A stretch of DNA of 64,000 bases from Oscheius tipulae (taxonomy: Eukaryota > Nematoda > Chromadorea > Rhabditida > Rhabditidae): NCBI GenBank assembly GCA_037178975.1, contig JASJZH010000003.1, positions 5,766,001 through 5,830,000 of the forward strand, in the 5' to 3' direction. A program made the position numbers and the translations under genes. Shown piece after piece: positions 11,572 to 21,825 of the stretch (position 1 is the stretch's first letter; every line of letters starts with the position of its first letter). The notes under the pieces were generated by a model that was not told the DNA's origin, did no database searches, and saw nothing but the letters and a program-made list of their open reading frames with translations.

Positions 11572-13533
11572 CTACAACTCCAGCTTGTAAGGCATGTCGT
11601 TCAGAGCCTTCTCTTCTGTCAGAACAGTCTGATCATTCTCGGCATTCTCATGCCACATCTGCACATCGTCCTCTAATTCCAGAGGATCCACCTCTCGTTC
11701 TTCCTCAAACTGAGCATCACGACGTCCAGCCAACTCCAAAGTATCCAGCGAGGAGAGCTAGACATCTTATAATAGAACAGTAAACACCTACCAAATGGGT
11801 CCAGAGCTCCACAGCTGGTTTGTGGTAGTTGAATTGCCATTCGGGTTGACCATCAGCTGTGAGTCTAACAAAATAGAGCCGTTTCGAACCGCCCATGAAG
11901 GGAAATGTTGGGTTCTTCGGGTCACACGATTCGGATGTAGGAGCTCTGAAAAGTAACTTCAGTTTCTCTGTATTATTAAAGAAACCCATGAGCGGCAAAA
12001 CGAGTAAAGTAGGAGAGAACTCGTTCGCAGAAACCGCTGTACGTTTCCTCCGTATCAGCACTAAGACATCCAGGCTGCGTTGTTCCGATGTTGTACTCCA
12101 GAACCCACAGCTTTCTCTATTTCTTTCAAATAATCACTCATAGGCAAGGAGACTACCTTGTGGCGAACGTAATGATCAATAAACTGCTGGATCGGAACCC
12201 GAAAGTCTCGGTCGAGTAGGATCTGAACAAGTTTTAGATGCTAAACAAGAACTGACAGTTCTGGAGCTCTGGTACAGGAAGTACTTGTCCATCTTGTTTC
12301 CGAGAGAGTATATGTACTGGTGCATTATGAGTCGACGTAAGAGAGGGGCATTTCTGGAAGAACATGGGATTGTCAAGTGAATGTGGATCATACTGATGGA
12401 GAGCGTTCGGGATCAGGGCAGCTAAGAACTTTTTAAACTCCTGGGTACTGTAATTCTCTGGGTAGTCGTCCTTGCTGGGATAGTCTGAAACCAGCTCTTT
12501 ATAATTAGGGCCTCGTCAAGACATATAACAGACAGGAGACGTTCAAAATGGAATGGAACGACCAGCCTTTGGGAAGATCTCCGTAGACACCAAGAATGGT
12601 AGGGATGGCCTTCTCTGGAACATATCCTCTGGGAGAGCGGAACGGATTTCCAAAAGGAGAAAAGGATTGCTAAAGAGATTTTGGCAGAATGAATATAATA
12701 TACCTACTACAACAAGCTCCGTCTTTTCCATGAGTTCCTCGATCGGCTTGCTTCGAAGACAGTCCACAGACTGATCGAAGGAAGGAAGATCACATTCTGT
12801 CTCTGTCCTCAGCTTGTAAACTGCTCGAGCTCCGTACTTTTCCCTCTCGAAAGTCCTTGAAGTTGCGAAGCCGTTGATCAAAATAGCTCCTGTCACATCT
12901 ATTCTGTTCTGAGCAGCAGCGACTGTCTCTGCCAGAGATCCTTCCGCCCAAACAGTAATGTCTCCGACAAATAACTGTTCAGAATTAGTTTTGAGGAAAG
13001 TGAATAGGGAAACGACGTCGCTAACTCCGTAAGGAGCTGCTCCAAACGATGCTAGAAGATGTGTTTTAGAGCTCGATAGTTACTCACAGAGTACACCATC
13101 TCTTACTGAAGCTACCACAACATTGAGCTCAGCAGTCACTAGTGCTGCCACCTTCTGGTCGTCCAGTTTATCATTGGTAACGATCAAGAGAGTTTTGGTC
13201 TAAAGAAATAATTCAGAAATCTTGTGTTTTACCTTCTTTTGGACGGCTTTGTCTCTGAAAACGCTCAGAAAGAGACAGTCTTCTCCTCGGCCTGCCTCCA
13301 TTTTCCTCAACAGACATCTTTTCCAACTTGCAGGCAAATCCTCCGAATAGGCGATTGACACAGATTCCTATTCATTTCAGACGCAAAAAATAAAGTCTCA
13401 CTTCAAATCTGTGCTTTCCTATCGGTTGCCGGGCATAGGGAATTCCTTGGAAGGCGACGACATTTTCAGTGATGTCTCTGCCTCTAAGACCGAAGCATAT
13501 TACGGGGATGAGGAGTAAGAACGCATATTTCAT
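11572..13533 (-). CDS. Type-B carboxylesterase-like protein with altered nucleophile elbow
   Basis: Secreted alpha/beta-hydrolase fold. It starts with the signal peptide MKYAFLLLIPVICFG, then FQGIPYARQPIGKHRFE (family: F-x-G-I-P-Y-A-x-P-P-x-G-x-x-R-F) and GEDCLFLSVF (family: s-E-D-C-L-x-L-N-V). Middle segments such as APYGVSDVVSLFTFLKTN and IDVTGAILINGFATS follow the family. The nucleophile elbow reads WAEGSLAE where active esterases have G-x-S-x-G, so Ser is kept but both flanking Gly positions differ. No clear catalytic His segment was found. At least six short introns are visible. About 500 residues is close to family size. It is probably a non-catalytic or divergent member. A second, intact esterase lies at 40.9-43.4 kb. 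Confidence 0.75.
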
Positions 13534-13739
13534 TACCTGAAATTCAAGAGATCCAAATGAACAAATAATGGAAGGCTATGAGTGAAATGCGACTCTGCTG
13601 CCAGTTATCAGCGTTGCTCTTATCTGTCAAGACAGAGAGAGAAGGATGTTTATTGTATAAGACCTGGGAAAAGACACTCGTTTCAGGACCAAAAAGACTA
13701 TTCGACCCGTTCAAATAAATACGAACTACAACTGGAAGG

Positions 13740-16492
13740 TCATCCAAAACAGGGGAGGACAGTGATAGTCACAACACATAGAATCTCCGGGTTTGATTCC
13801 CCAGTCGCTGCGTATATCCATTCTCCTGCTGCATTGCACTGCAGAATGGCGGGGTCTGCAGCAGTCATTGCACAGCCAGTCGACTGCACGTAGTTCAGCA
13901 AGTTACCAGGCTGAAACATTTTGATAGGTACTAGTACAACAATACAATTCACTATTTGAATTTGAGCACTGATTGTGAGCATTCCCATGGCATTACAGGA
14001 AAAAGTTGCAGTTTCGCAGCCATTCGCGTCCACACTCGTCGTGATTGTGGCCACTCCGTTCCTGTAACAGTTAATTATTCTAGCTGTTTTTGTAAAAAGA
14101 GATGAGGGTTGGTAGGATTTTTTTTGGGCCTTATTACCTCGTAACAAGAGGAATCTCGACGATTTGTGTTTGCATCAGTGTGGGACAGCTGCCACAACCT
14201 GAAAAACCTTCTTGACTCTCTTTTTCTAGATCCTACCAGAAGTGGTTGTAGTAGTGGTTGTAGTCGGAGTGGTTGTGGTCGGAGTAGTCCTAAAAAAGAC
14301 ACAAATCACAATGGAGGAAAGTGTGTCTTTTGAGCTGTCGAGAGAAGTCAAGTGGCTAATAACTCTCTTCCGTAGTTCGGAGAACTACTCTCCCTTGCAG
14401 AAATCAGAAAGCCGATTGATGTTTGACTTACGTGGTTGTCGTGGTAGGTGTGGTCGTAGTGGGAGTAGTAGTCGTGGTAGTTGTTGTTGGAGTAGTCCTA
14501 GGAACGTTTGAAACAGAGTTCAACCAAATAATATTCCGTGACATGCACTCATGCCAAATCAAACATCATTCCCATGCTATCTAAACATACGTAGTTGTCG
14601 TACTGGTAGTCGTTGTGGTCGGTGTTCTGAGCCAAAAAAATGAGAGAAAACGAGTCAAACTAACGTAGTAGTCGTTGTGGTCGGTGTGGTCGTTGTAGTC
14701 GTTGTCGTAGGAGTTGTTCTAAAAGTACTCGTCACTTCCTTTATAGCCGATCCACATCATTTGTTACAAGATCCGCACGAGTCAACTCACGTCGTGGTTG
14801 TTGTGGGGGTTCTGTAAGGTCAGGTTCAAGTAAAGGACAGCAGAATCTTACGTTGTCGTGGTTGTAGTGGGAGTAGTAGTTGTCGTAGTCGTGGAGGTGG
14901 TAGAAGTGGTGGTAGTCGTAGGAGTAGTCGTAGTTGTTGTTGTTGGCGTGGTAGTTCTAAAGAGGCCACGTTATTGGAGTTATTCGTCCCAGTTTTGCGT
15001 AAGCAACAGTTAAAAATCAAGGTTACGATCACGAAGGACGGGCTAATTAGTAGACAAACGGTGCCTTGTTCCTTTTCTTCACTTACGTTGTACTCGTTGT
15101 CGAGGTGGTCGTAGGAGTGGTGGTAGTTGTCGTCGTTGGCGTGGTAGTAGTGGTTGTCGTTGATGTTGTGGTTGTCGGTGTAGTTGTTCTGCAAAAAGTA
15201 ATGTGTTCGCCAAAAAAGAGATATGTAAGGCAATGTGAACAGTTCTCAAAATCAGTGCCCTCATGCTCACGTGGTAGTAGGGGTGGTAGTGGTTGTGGTA
15301 GTGGGTGTAGTCGTAGTAGTTGTAGTAGGCGTTCTGAAATGTTGTCTTCTATCTGCTTCTTTGCTCTGATAGAAGCAGCTCTATCAGTGTCTCACGTGGT
15401 TGTGGTAGTGGTAGGTGTAGTTGTCGTAGTACTCGTGGTGGTAGGAGTTCTTACAATTAGAATTATATTGCTCTGGACATTTCACCTTACGTTGTTGTAG
15501 TGGTTGTTGGGGTTGTGGTAGACGTAGTTGTAGTTGTTGGGGTTGTAGTCGACGTTGTCGTTGGAGTTGTCGTTGTCGTTGTAGTTGGTGTAGTTGTGGT
15601 CGTCGTTGTAGGAGTGGTAGTTGTTGTAGTGGTAGGAGTAGTAGTCGAAGTTGTCGTTGACGTCGTTGTGGGAGTTGTTGTGGTTGTTGTACTCTCCGTA
15701 GTAGTTGTTGTCGTCGGCGTGGTCGTTGTAGTTGTAGTGGGAGTAGTTGTTGTTGTGCTACTTGTGGTAGTTGTGGTTGGAGTTGTCGTGCTTGTAGTCG
15801 TACTCTCCGTTGTGGTGGTCGTGGTTGTGGGTGTAGTGGTAGTAGTCGTTGTGGGAGTGCTAAGCAGTGAATCAGTCAGTCTAAATCGAAACTCACGTGG
15901 TTGTTGTGCTCGTTGTGCTGGTGGTAGTATCCGTAGTTGTCCTAAATAATCGCTGTCAATCTAGCCTTTGTGGATACCTACGTCGTGGTTGGCTCCGTTG
16001 TAGTCGTGGTTGTGTCGGTCGTGGTCGTCGTTGTCGGAGTTCTAAACCAAATGATGGAATACGAAATGAGTCCAATCACGTGGTAGAGGTAGTGGTATCC
16101 GTCGTAGTGGATGTTGTTGTGTCTGTCCTGAACACTCATGATTTTCTTATTCAAAAGTAATTCACGTAGTAGAGGTAGTCGTGCTGGAAGTGGTTGTATC
16201 CGTACTGAAACCCGAAAATTGTAAATGTTCGAGAGCACCTTACCTGGTCGAAGTTGATGTCAATGTCGTCGTGGATTCCCTTAAAACGATTGACTAGACT
16301 ACGTTTTTGAGAACTGTTCACATGCCCTTAGAACAGAAAAGATATCTTACGTTGAACTGGTAGTTGTAGTATCGCAGAGGACGACGGTGCTAAAAAAAGG
16401 TTGGTAGACAGTTAAAACTTGGGATACCTGGTGGGCTGACAGCAGTAAATATACCGGATGAGGAAAAGAGAGAAGACCAGACAGCGAAACAT
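13740..16492 (-). CDS. Secreted Thr-rich protein with C-terminal C6 domain
   Basis: The first exon encodes the signal peptide MFRCLVFSLFLIRYIYCCQP. Then come about 16 small exons encoding almost only Thr, with Pro roughly every eighth residue, a mucin-like stretch expected to be heavily O-glycosylated. The last three exons encode a nematode C6 domain: GCGSCPTLMQTQIV, then TTSVDANGCETATFSC, then ILQCNAAGEWIYAATGESNP and a final Cys cluster. C6 domains follow the order C-C-P, a V-D-x-N-G-C core and a late L-x-C-n-x-x-G-x-W. The stop is at 13740. It is probably extracellular (cuticle, surface coat or glycocalyx). Many antisense Val-rich frames in this stretch are shadows of the Thr codons. The VWA-protein gene lies divergently 421 bp away. 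Confidence 0.75.
14236..16391 (-). repeat. Tandem array of about 16 short Thr/Pro-coding exons
   Basis: On the + strand the exons appear as GT-rich blocks (tgtggt/tgtagt runs) bounded at the low side by ttac or tcac (donor GTAAG/GTGAG) and at the high side by cta or ctg (acceptor TAG/CAG). Examples are 14236-14288, 14431-14499, 14590-14625 and the long 15489-15859. Lengths I could read are multiples of three. Checked exons start one base into a codon and end AC, so each junction recreates a Thr codon (phase 2-2). Introns of about 40-130 nt between them are unalike in sequence. Confidence 0.8.
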
Positions 16493-16912
16493 CTCTTCCA
16501 AGTGGGTTCGGACATTCGATGTTTCGTCGAGCTGACCTTTGTCCAAATTAGCTCAGTGGGAAAACCCTCGAGCGCCGGAGAAAATTGGCTGTTGCAAAAG
16601 AGGACCCACTTTCTCACATCTTCGCAACAATCAGCACAGAAAGTATGGGTGTTTGCTCCCAATTCTGTCTAAGACTTGGTTTTTAACAATGTTGAAAAGT
16701 ATTGTTACAGGTAGCATGCGAAGTCTGTTTGGGAAATTACGATAGTGACAGAACTTTGCACGACTTATTGTCAGTAGATCGATTGGTGGTTTCCGGAGGT
16801 AGGATAACTTCTAGTATCTAGTTTGAGACAATCATTGTTCTCCCTTCGCTACAAGGTGTGCCTGCCAATTTCATGGTTTCTGCCTTCTGTTATCTCGGAT
16901 CAGTCGCACGCA

Positions 16913-18559
16913 ATGCTGCTCCCGCTGCTGCTGCTCTCCGTCCTTGGTCTCGCATCCGGAACTATTCAGACATGCTCTCCTTCTGACTGTAACCCGAGGG
17001 TATTCTAGTTGACTACCGTCTAATAGACACACTTTAGGACATCGTCACCGATTTCACCTTTGTTCTCGATACTTCCAGTGCCATTGGAGGAAGTGACAAT
17101 TTCAACCAGGTACGTAACTTTAAACTACTTTTATCATCAGCTTGTTACACAGAACACGGAGAGGAAGAACCAGTAGCTCCGTGTTCTTATCTCGTTCCCG
17201 CGTGTTTCCCCGTATCTTTTTGTCGACTTTGTCCCAAATCAAACCGAAGACTTTCATGTCAAACAATGGCTGGCCGGCTTCGCCAGTGGAATAACTCTCT
17301 CTCCATGGGATTCCCAAATCGCCATCTACACCTACTCCCAGTACGCAAAGAGTTATGCAACTCTGAATGCTGGATCTGATGGATCGTCCATCCAGAACAT
17401 CATTCAATCGATTACCTACGACAACATTAATCAACGACAGATCTACCAGGCCTTGAGCAAGGAAGAGAGTGAATTAACAGCCATCAATGGATTCCGCTCG
17501 GGCTTCAAACACGTCATGGTTATCGTCTCGGCTGATGCTTGGACTGGAACGAACATAGTCGGATCCTCTCTTCTCACCAACATCCAGAAGAAGTACGATC
17601 TGGTTTTGGTCATCGGACTCGGATACAATGCTCCTGCAAACCAACTCTCGGCTTTGAAATCTGTTGCTGGCAGTCAGAGCAGCCTGTACTTGGCTATGAA
17701 TCTGGACCAGCTTCCCTATGTCACTCAGTGGCTCTATAAATACTCTTGTCCGTGAGTGTAATTGAGTATTGCAAAATCAAAGATGTTCAGCGGAACCCAC
17801 ATGTCGACTATGCGTCCTTCGACCACTGTTATGCCCACTCAGAGTCCGTCTCTCCCCTGCAGTCTTGGAGGTCTGAACTACGACATCTACCTCATTGTTG
17901 ACGTGTCTGCTTCTATCAACATGAAGGATTTTGCTGCTGTATGATAGTACCAAACAAAATGACTAATCAAATAATTTCAGTTGAAACAAACCCTAGTGGA
18001 CTTCGTCAATCCGATCCCTGTCGGAACTGGCAAGACACAGTTCGGTCTCGAAGCCACCTCTATCGATAACCAGCATTATTACACGGGATTCCATGCTGGA
18101 CAGGATCGTTCCTCCGTACTGACAGCTGTTCAGACTATATCCCAAGATGGCTCGACTGGACAGACTCTCAAACTGTCTCTTGAGGCCATTCAAACTGCTT
18201 ATCTGTCCAAGGGATACACTGCCAGCAACGCCATCGTTGTCTACTTCTCCGGAACAACCAAGTTGGTTTCTTTCCTTCTTTAAAACTTCCATTTATCTAG
18301 CTTCGACACTGACCCGAATGCTACAATGAAGCAATTGAGCACCCAGTATGGAGTGAAAGCTCTGGCTGTTCAATGGGAAACTGGAGCTTCTACTGCGGCT
18401 CTTACCTCCTTCACAGGAGCTTCTGGATGTGTCTTGGCCGCTACGACTGCCACCCAAAGGGCTACTGTGGCTAACTGGATTCAAACAAAAATGTGCAAGT
18501 GAGTCCCCTTTCCCTGAGTTCAAAAACGTTTCATTTTCAGCAAAGTCTTCTGTCTGTAA
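16913..18559 (+). CDS. Secreted protein with two VWA domains
   Basis: The signal peptide MLLPLLLLSVLGLASG is followed by CSPSDCNPR. The first VWA domain begins DFTFVLDTSSAIGGSDNFNQ and continues LSPWDSQIAIYTYSQ, HVMVIVSADAWTG and YDLVLVIGLG. The second begins YDIYLIVDVSASIN and continues KTQFGLEATSIDNQ, AIVVYFSGTTN and VKALAVQWETGAS. The second metal site has the full D-x-S-x-S; the first reads D-T-S-S-A, missing the last Ser. Introns include GTATTCTAG...TTTAG and GTATGATAG...TTTCAG. The intron after NFNQ (from about 17107) has an ambiguous acceptor and holds a perfect hairpin. The protein ends KMCNKVFCL. Such nematode VWA proteins are often secreted or paired with C-type lectin domains, but none is visible here. 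Ligand unknown. Confidence 0.85.
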
Positions 18560-18572
18560 GAAGATGGTTGAT

Positions 18573-18578
18573 AATAAA
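18573..18578 (+). terminator. Poly(A) signal AATAAA for the VWA gene
   Basis: AATAAA lies 14 bp after the VWA stop codon, with a second copy at 18591-18596. The convergent GMEB-like gene ends at 18656, so the two 3' ends are under 100 bp apart. Confidence 0.6.
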
Positions 18579-18655
18579 GACTGTTTAGAGAATAAAACTT
18601 TTATTAGATCTTTAAGATACAGCAGATAAAAAAGAGTTAAACTATACATCCTTAC

Positions 18656-19801
18656 TTACAGTGATTCTTCTTTAGCATTGATATTTTGTGAAGTTGACGT
18701 TTCCAGGGTATGATTGGTCGATGAGACCGTTTCAAATTGTACAGACTGAAAGCAGACTTGAATTTCTGGCGAAAATAGTACCTGCGATAGAAAATCTTTC
18801 TTCTGTTTGATCATTTCGAAGACTTCGGGAAGGAGATTGAAAGTACTAAGAGCACAGAAAAGAGCAGGAGCAAAAGTGTCTAAACAGCGAGCCATTGCTG
18901 ATATGTAGAATCACTAACGGGAAAAGCTGGTAGGGAGTGGTTCCTCGTCGTTTGTCGATTCTAAGGCACTGGCCAAGTTGTTGAGGATCTGCGACAAAAG
19001 CCCCATTTGATGGAGCTCCGTGAAGAAACGCATCGGCTCTAAAACAAAGAACTTGCCAAGAGCAAACAGAATAACCACACCTTTGACCATGATGTTTTGA
19101 AGATTCTGCTGGGTGACGTCGGAAGGGATGAAATCGAGTTTGGTATGTGTCAAATTGAGCTGAGGAGAAGGCGTAGGCACAGTCGCTCCTGCAGGCATCA
19201 TAGGCAAAAATCCGTTTGTGGGAAAGCCGGCAGCGGGAAGCTTGTTCAAAAACTGTAGACAAGTGGCCAACTCCATCGCACGTCCTTTGCCACATTTGCC
19301 GGAGCAATCGGTTTCATGCTGGGCAAAGTCGAGCGTTTTTGTGTCCATCATTTGACTGGAAGATAGTTTTTTAAACTGCAAAAGGGTAGTCGCTAACCGA
19401 ATTGTTTCTCCGGCAATTCGAATACTGCCCTTCCAGTCCTTCTGCTTATCTTTTCCGGCCATCACGACAAACTCTTTGGGGGTGTGTAATCCACCTCAAT
19501 CCTTTCATTTAAAAATGAAAATAGAGCGTACCGTTTACCATGATGCAAGGAGAGTGGATTCCAGGGCATCGGAACAGATCAAGCAGCAGAACGCCTTTCA
19601 CTTTGCCACACGAGGCCTTCAAGGAAATTGCATGAAATGAGCAAGACATACCTCGATATTTTGCGTAGACATTAGCAGAAGATCTTCCTGTTGTGGGGTA
19701 TCATCATCTACCAGAATATAGTCATCAGCGTCTTCTTGTTCGTTTTTGAACAATTTGTTCAAGACTGCGAGAGGACCATCATCAATAACTTCCTGGCTCA
19801 T
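18656..19801 (-). CDS. GMEB-type SAND-domain transcription factor
   Basis: Predicted DNA-binding regulator of the glucocorticoid modulatory element binding protein family, acting in the nucleus. After an acidic N-terminus (MSQEVIDDGPLAVL) and an intron, the SAND domain reads ASCGKVKGVLLLDLFRCPGI, SPCIMVN, an intron, then GGLHTPKEFVVMAGK, DWKGSIRIAGETIR and DFAQHETDCSGKC. This tracks GMEB1/2: C-G-x-x-K-x-i-L-x-x-x-F-x-C-P-G-I, P-K-x-F-V-x-x-A-G-K, K-D-W-K-x-x-I-R and F-Y-Q-H-D-T-x-C. The C-terminal half is Leu-rich and helical. Near 18910-18990 the frame changes and needs an intron before ATGGCTCGC. A 68-nt intron using a GTGCCT donor fits; a 21-nt intron would also restore the frame but is too short to be likely. 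It is the most downstream gene of a same-strand run with ZHP and FBXO47. Confidence 0.8.
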
Positions 19802-20331
19802 TTGTCTGAAAAGGAAATGAGGTCAAACGAGAATAACTTCTAGAGATACCGAAAGGTGTATAACACAAGCAAGTAACCACATCAGGTTCTGGCTATCTCA
19901 CTATCTTTGGGCAAAATTTGTATGCTAGCTGGATACTATTTGAGACCGCATCACTTAGGAAATATAAAAAAGAAAAGGGGAAAGAGCAAAATCTGCTGCA
20001 AATGTGGTGAAGGGTTACAGTAAGCAGTGCGCACCAACTGCTTCTTGAATTAATGCGCGAAAGCTGTCTTTGCGAGAAATGACCAACGACTTACGAATGA
20101 CCGAATGCTGCAGCAGAGGAACTCGTCGAAGAGGGAAAAGACGACTGAATCAAGTCAAACAGCATCATGAAAAACTTGGCGAGAGGGGGGAGATTACCAC
20201 CAACAGATCGAATAATATGATTTACAACTATCAGAACAAAGGTTGAAATAAACATGTTTTATTACAATCAAAACAGATAAAAAATGCACTAGAAATAGGA
20301 TATGTTTAACACTGGTTCAGGAGAAGGCTCT
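19802..20331. other. Intergenic stretch, nothing recognised
   Basis: About 530 bp between the GMEB-like start and the 3' end of the ZHP-like gene. No open frame, repeat or RNA gene was recognised. It probably holds the ZHP 3' UTR and the GMEB promoter or an operon spacer. Confidence 0.4.
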
Positions 20332-21364
20332 TCAATAAAATGTGGTACTGTCAAGGTGCCTGAAAGGCAGCAGGTAAGCAGAAGAAATTAGACATACCTG
20401 TGGGACGAGTTCGTGCTACTAAATAGAGAAGGACCAGTACGAGCAATAGGCGACAACTTGGTGGAATTTCTAAAAGAAATCGTGTAATACGTAGAGATGA
20501 AACAACCCACAGCATATGGTCATTCCTCGATGGCAAATTTGCGGGGCTGGTCGTCTAAAATACTATTGTCTATGTGACCTTTTCCAACCTACGGTTGAGC
20601 CTTGAACTGGAGTACTTGTCAAGAAGACGCTGCTGTTGTGGGACGAGTAGTCGAGCATGCTCAAAGAACTGTGTCCAGAGTCGGATCCACGAGACGGTTG
20701 TAGATGCTCTAAACGGCTTTCCCGATTACGAATTCTGAAGATCAGTCATTTTTACAATGGAAAGGGACGTACTTGGCTTCGGCGACTGAGCAACGCTGCT
20801 TGAGCTGCTGAATTTGTTGCTTGTAGTTTTTAGTTTCTTCGATCAGCTGCTGCTTCTCCTGGTAGAGCTGTCTGAACACAACAGAACATGCTACAATGAA
20901 GGAGAGCAAAGAGCTTACTTGGCAGCATCCTGCATCTTTTTGAATTGACCGCCCGTTGTTTCAGCGTACTTTTGCATTTTCATCGTCCTCTCCTGTTGAT
21001 ACTTCTGGAGATGCTGACGATTGGTCATCTGGAAGTCCAAAACCTTCTTCAGCTGCTGCATGTAATGTGAAGCCACGTCGTAGGGCTTTTGGAAGAAAAT
21101 CTACGAAAATGAAGTATAAACAGAAAGGCTGAAGTGTTTTACTCGAATATCGGGCCCAAGGTTCTTATCCACGGCTACCAGTCTTGCTGCTACCTTGCAT
21201 ACCGGGCAGGTAGAAGCCGGAGTGCCTTGGTTTGTTCCGCATTTCTGGCAGAGAACATGTCCACAGCTGGTGAAGAAGACTGCTCCCATCTGGCCGCCAG
21301 TCTTGAAGCAGTGGTTGCAGTGGAGCCAGTCCAATCCACGGCTGTTTTGGGACATCTGAAGCAT
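20332..21364 (-). CDS. ZHP/RNF212-type RING finger protein (meiotic crossover regulator)
   Basis: Predicted SUMO or ubiquitin E3-like protein of the Zip3/ZHP/RNF212 family that marks crossover sites on the synaptonemal complex. The RING is at the very N-terminus: WLHCNHCFKTG, FFTSCGHVLCQKC, STCPVCK (C-x2-C ... C-x-H-x2-C-x2-C ... C-x2-C). A coiled coil follows (KVLDFQMTNRQHLQKYQQER, KMQKYAETTGGQFKKMQDAA and LYQEKQQLIEETKNYKQQIQ), then a Ser/Thr-rich tail ending DSTTFY. This RING, coiled-coil, Ser-rich-tail order is diagnostic. The tail needs three short introns; the donor GTGGGT near 20515 keeps the Ser-rich frame. Start may be Met at 21364 or 21355. The FBXO47/PROM-1-like gene lies 461 bp upstream on the same strand. 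Which of the four worm ZHP paralogs it matches cannot be told by eye. Confidence 0.85.
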
Positions 21365-21825
21365 GTTAGAATCGAAGAGAAATCAGCGAGAAGCAGAAGG
21401 ATCGTTTTGTAATGGGAAGCATCTTCGGAACCAACAAAATTCGCAAGGTGAAAGTGGTTTGGTCTTTTACACGAAAGAAATACCGTAATCACGACAGAAA
21501 AGGCGGGGAACCAAGCAGTAAGCACTGCGTTTACTCGACGTCTTTTCTACAATGAATTTTTTCATAGAACACGTGCCTCGAGCGTACAAAGCTCGAAGAT
21601 GTTGAGGGCAATGTTGAAAACCTAGAGCAAAATCTACCAAGTTTTCCAAGGAGAAGACAGAAGAAAATCATATTTTCATTCAATCACAAGCAACCAGGCA
21701 AATGAAGAAAGAGTAAAATTTCAGAAAATTATCAACTCACAGAGATTTGTAGCACAGCAACTGACATATTCACAAGTACGGTAACATCAGGTTAATTTAC
21801 AATGAATTAATAAAAAAGGATGTAA
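21365..21825. other. Spacer between two meiotic genes
   Basis: About 460 bp between the FBXO47-like stop and the ZHP-like start, both on the minus strand. Short open frames here look like chance. No other feature was recognised. Confidence 0.35.

Noticed and set aside
13770-13800. tRNA T-arm-like GGTTTGATTCC
   Set aside because: It lies inside the C6-domain coding exon, and no acceptor stem or anticodon arm could be placed around it.
15066-15949. Long Val/Gly-rich frames (GVVVVVVVG) on the plus strand
   Set aside because: They are the reverse complement of Thr/Pro codons of the spliced minus-strand gene, which has a signal peptide, clean splice sites and a C6 domain. The plus frames have none of these.
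14236-16391. CRISPR-like or minisatellite array
   Set aside because: Block lengths and spacers vary and every block boundary is a splice site. It is an exon array in a eukaryotic gene, not direct repeats with unique spacers.
18900-18930. A 21-nt spliceosomal intron in the GMEB-like gene
   Set aside because: It would restore the frame but is shorter than splicing normally allows. A 68-nt intron with a GTGCCT donor restores it as well and is preferred.
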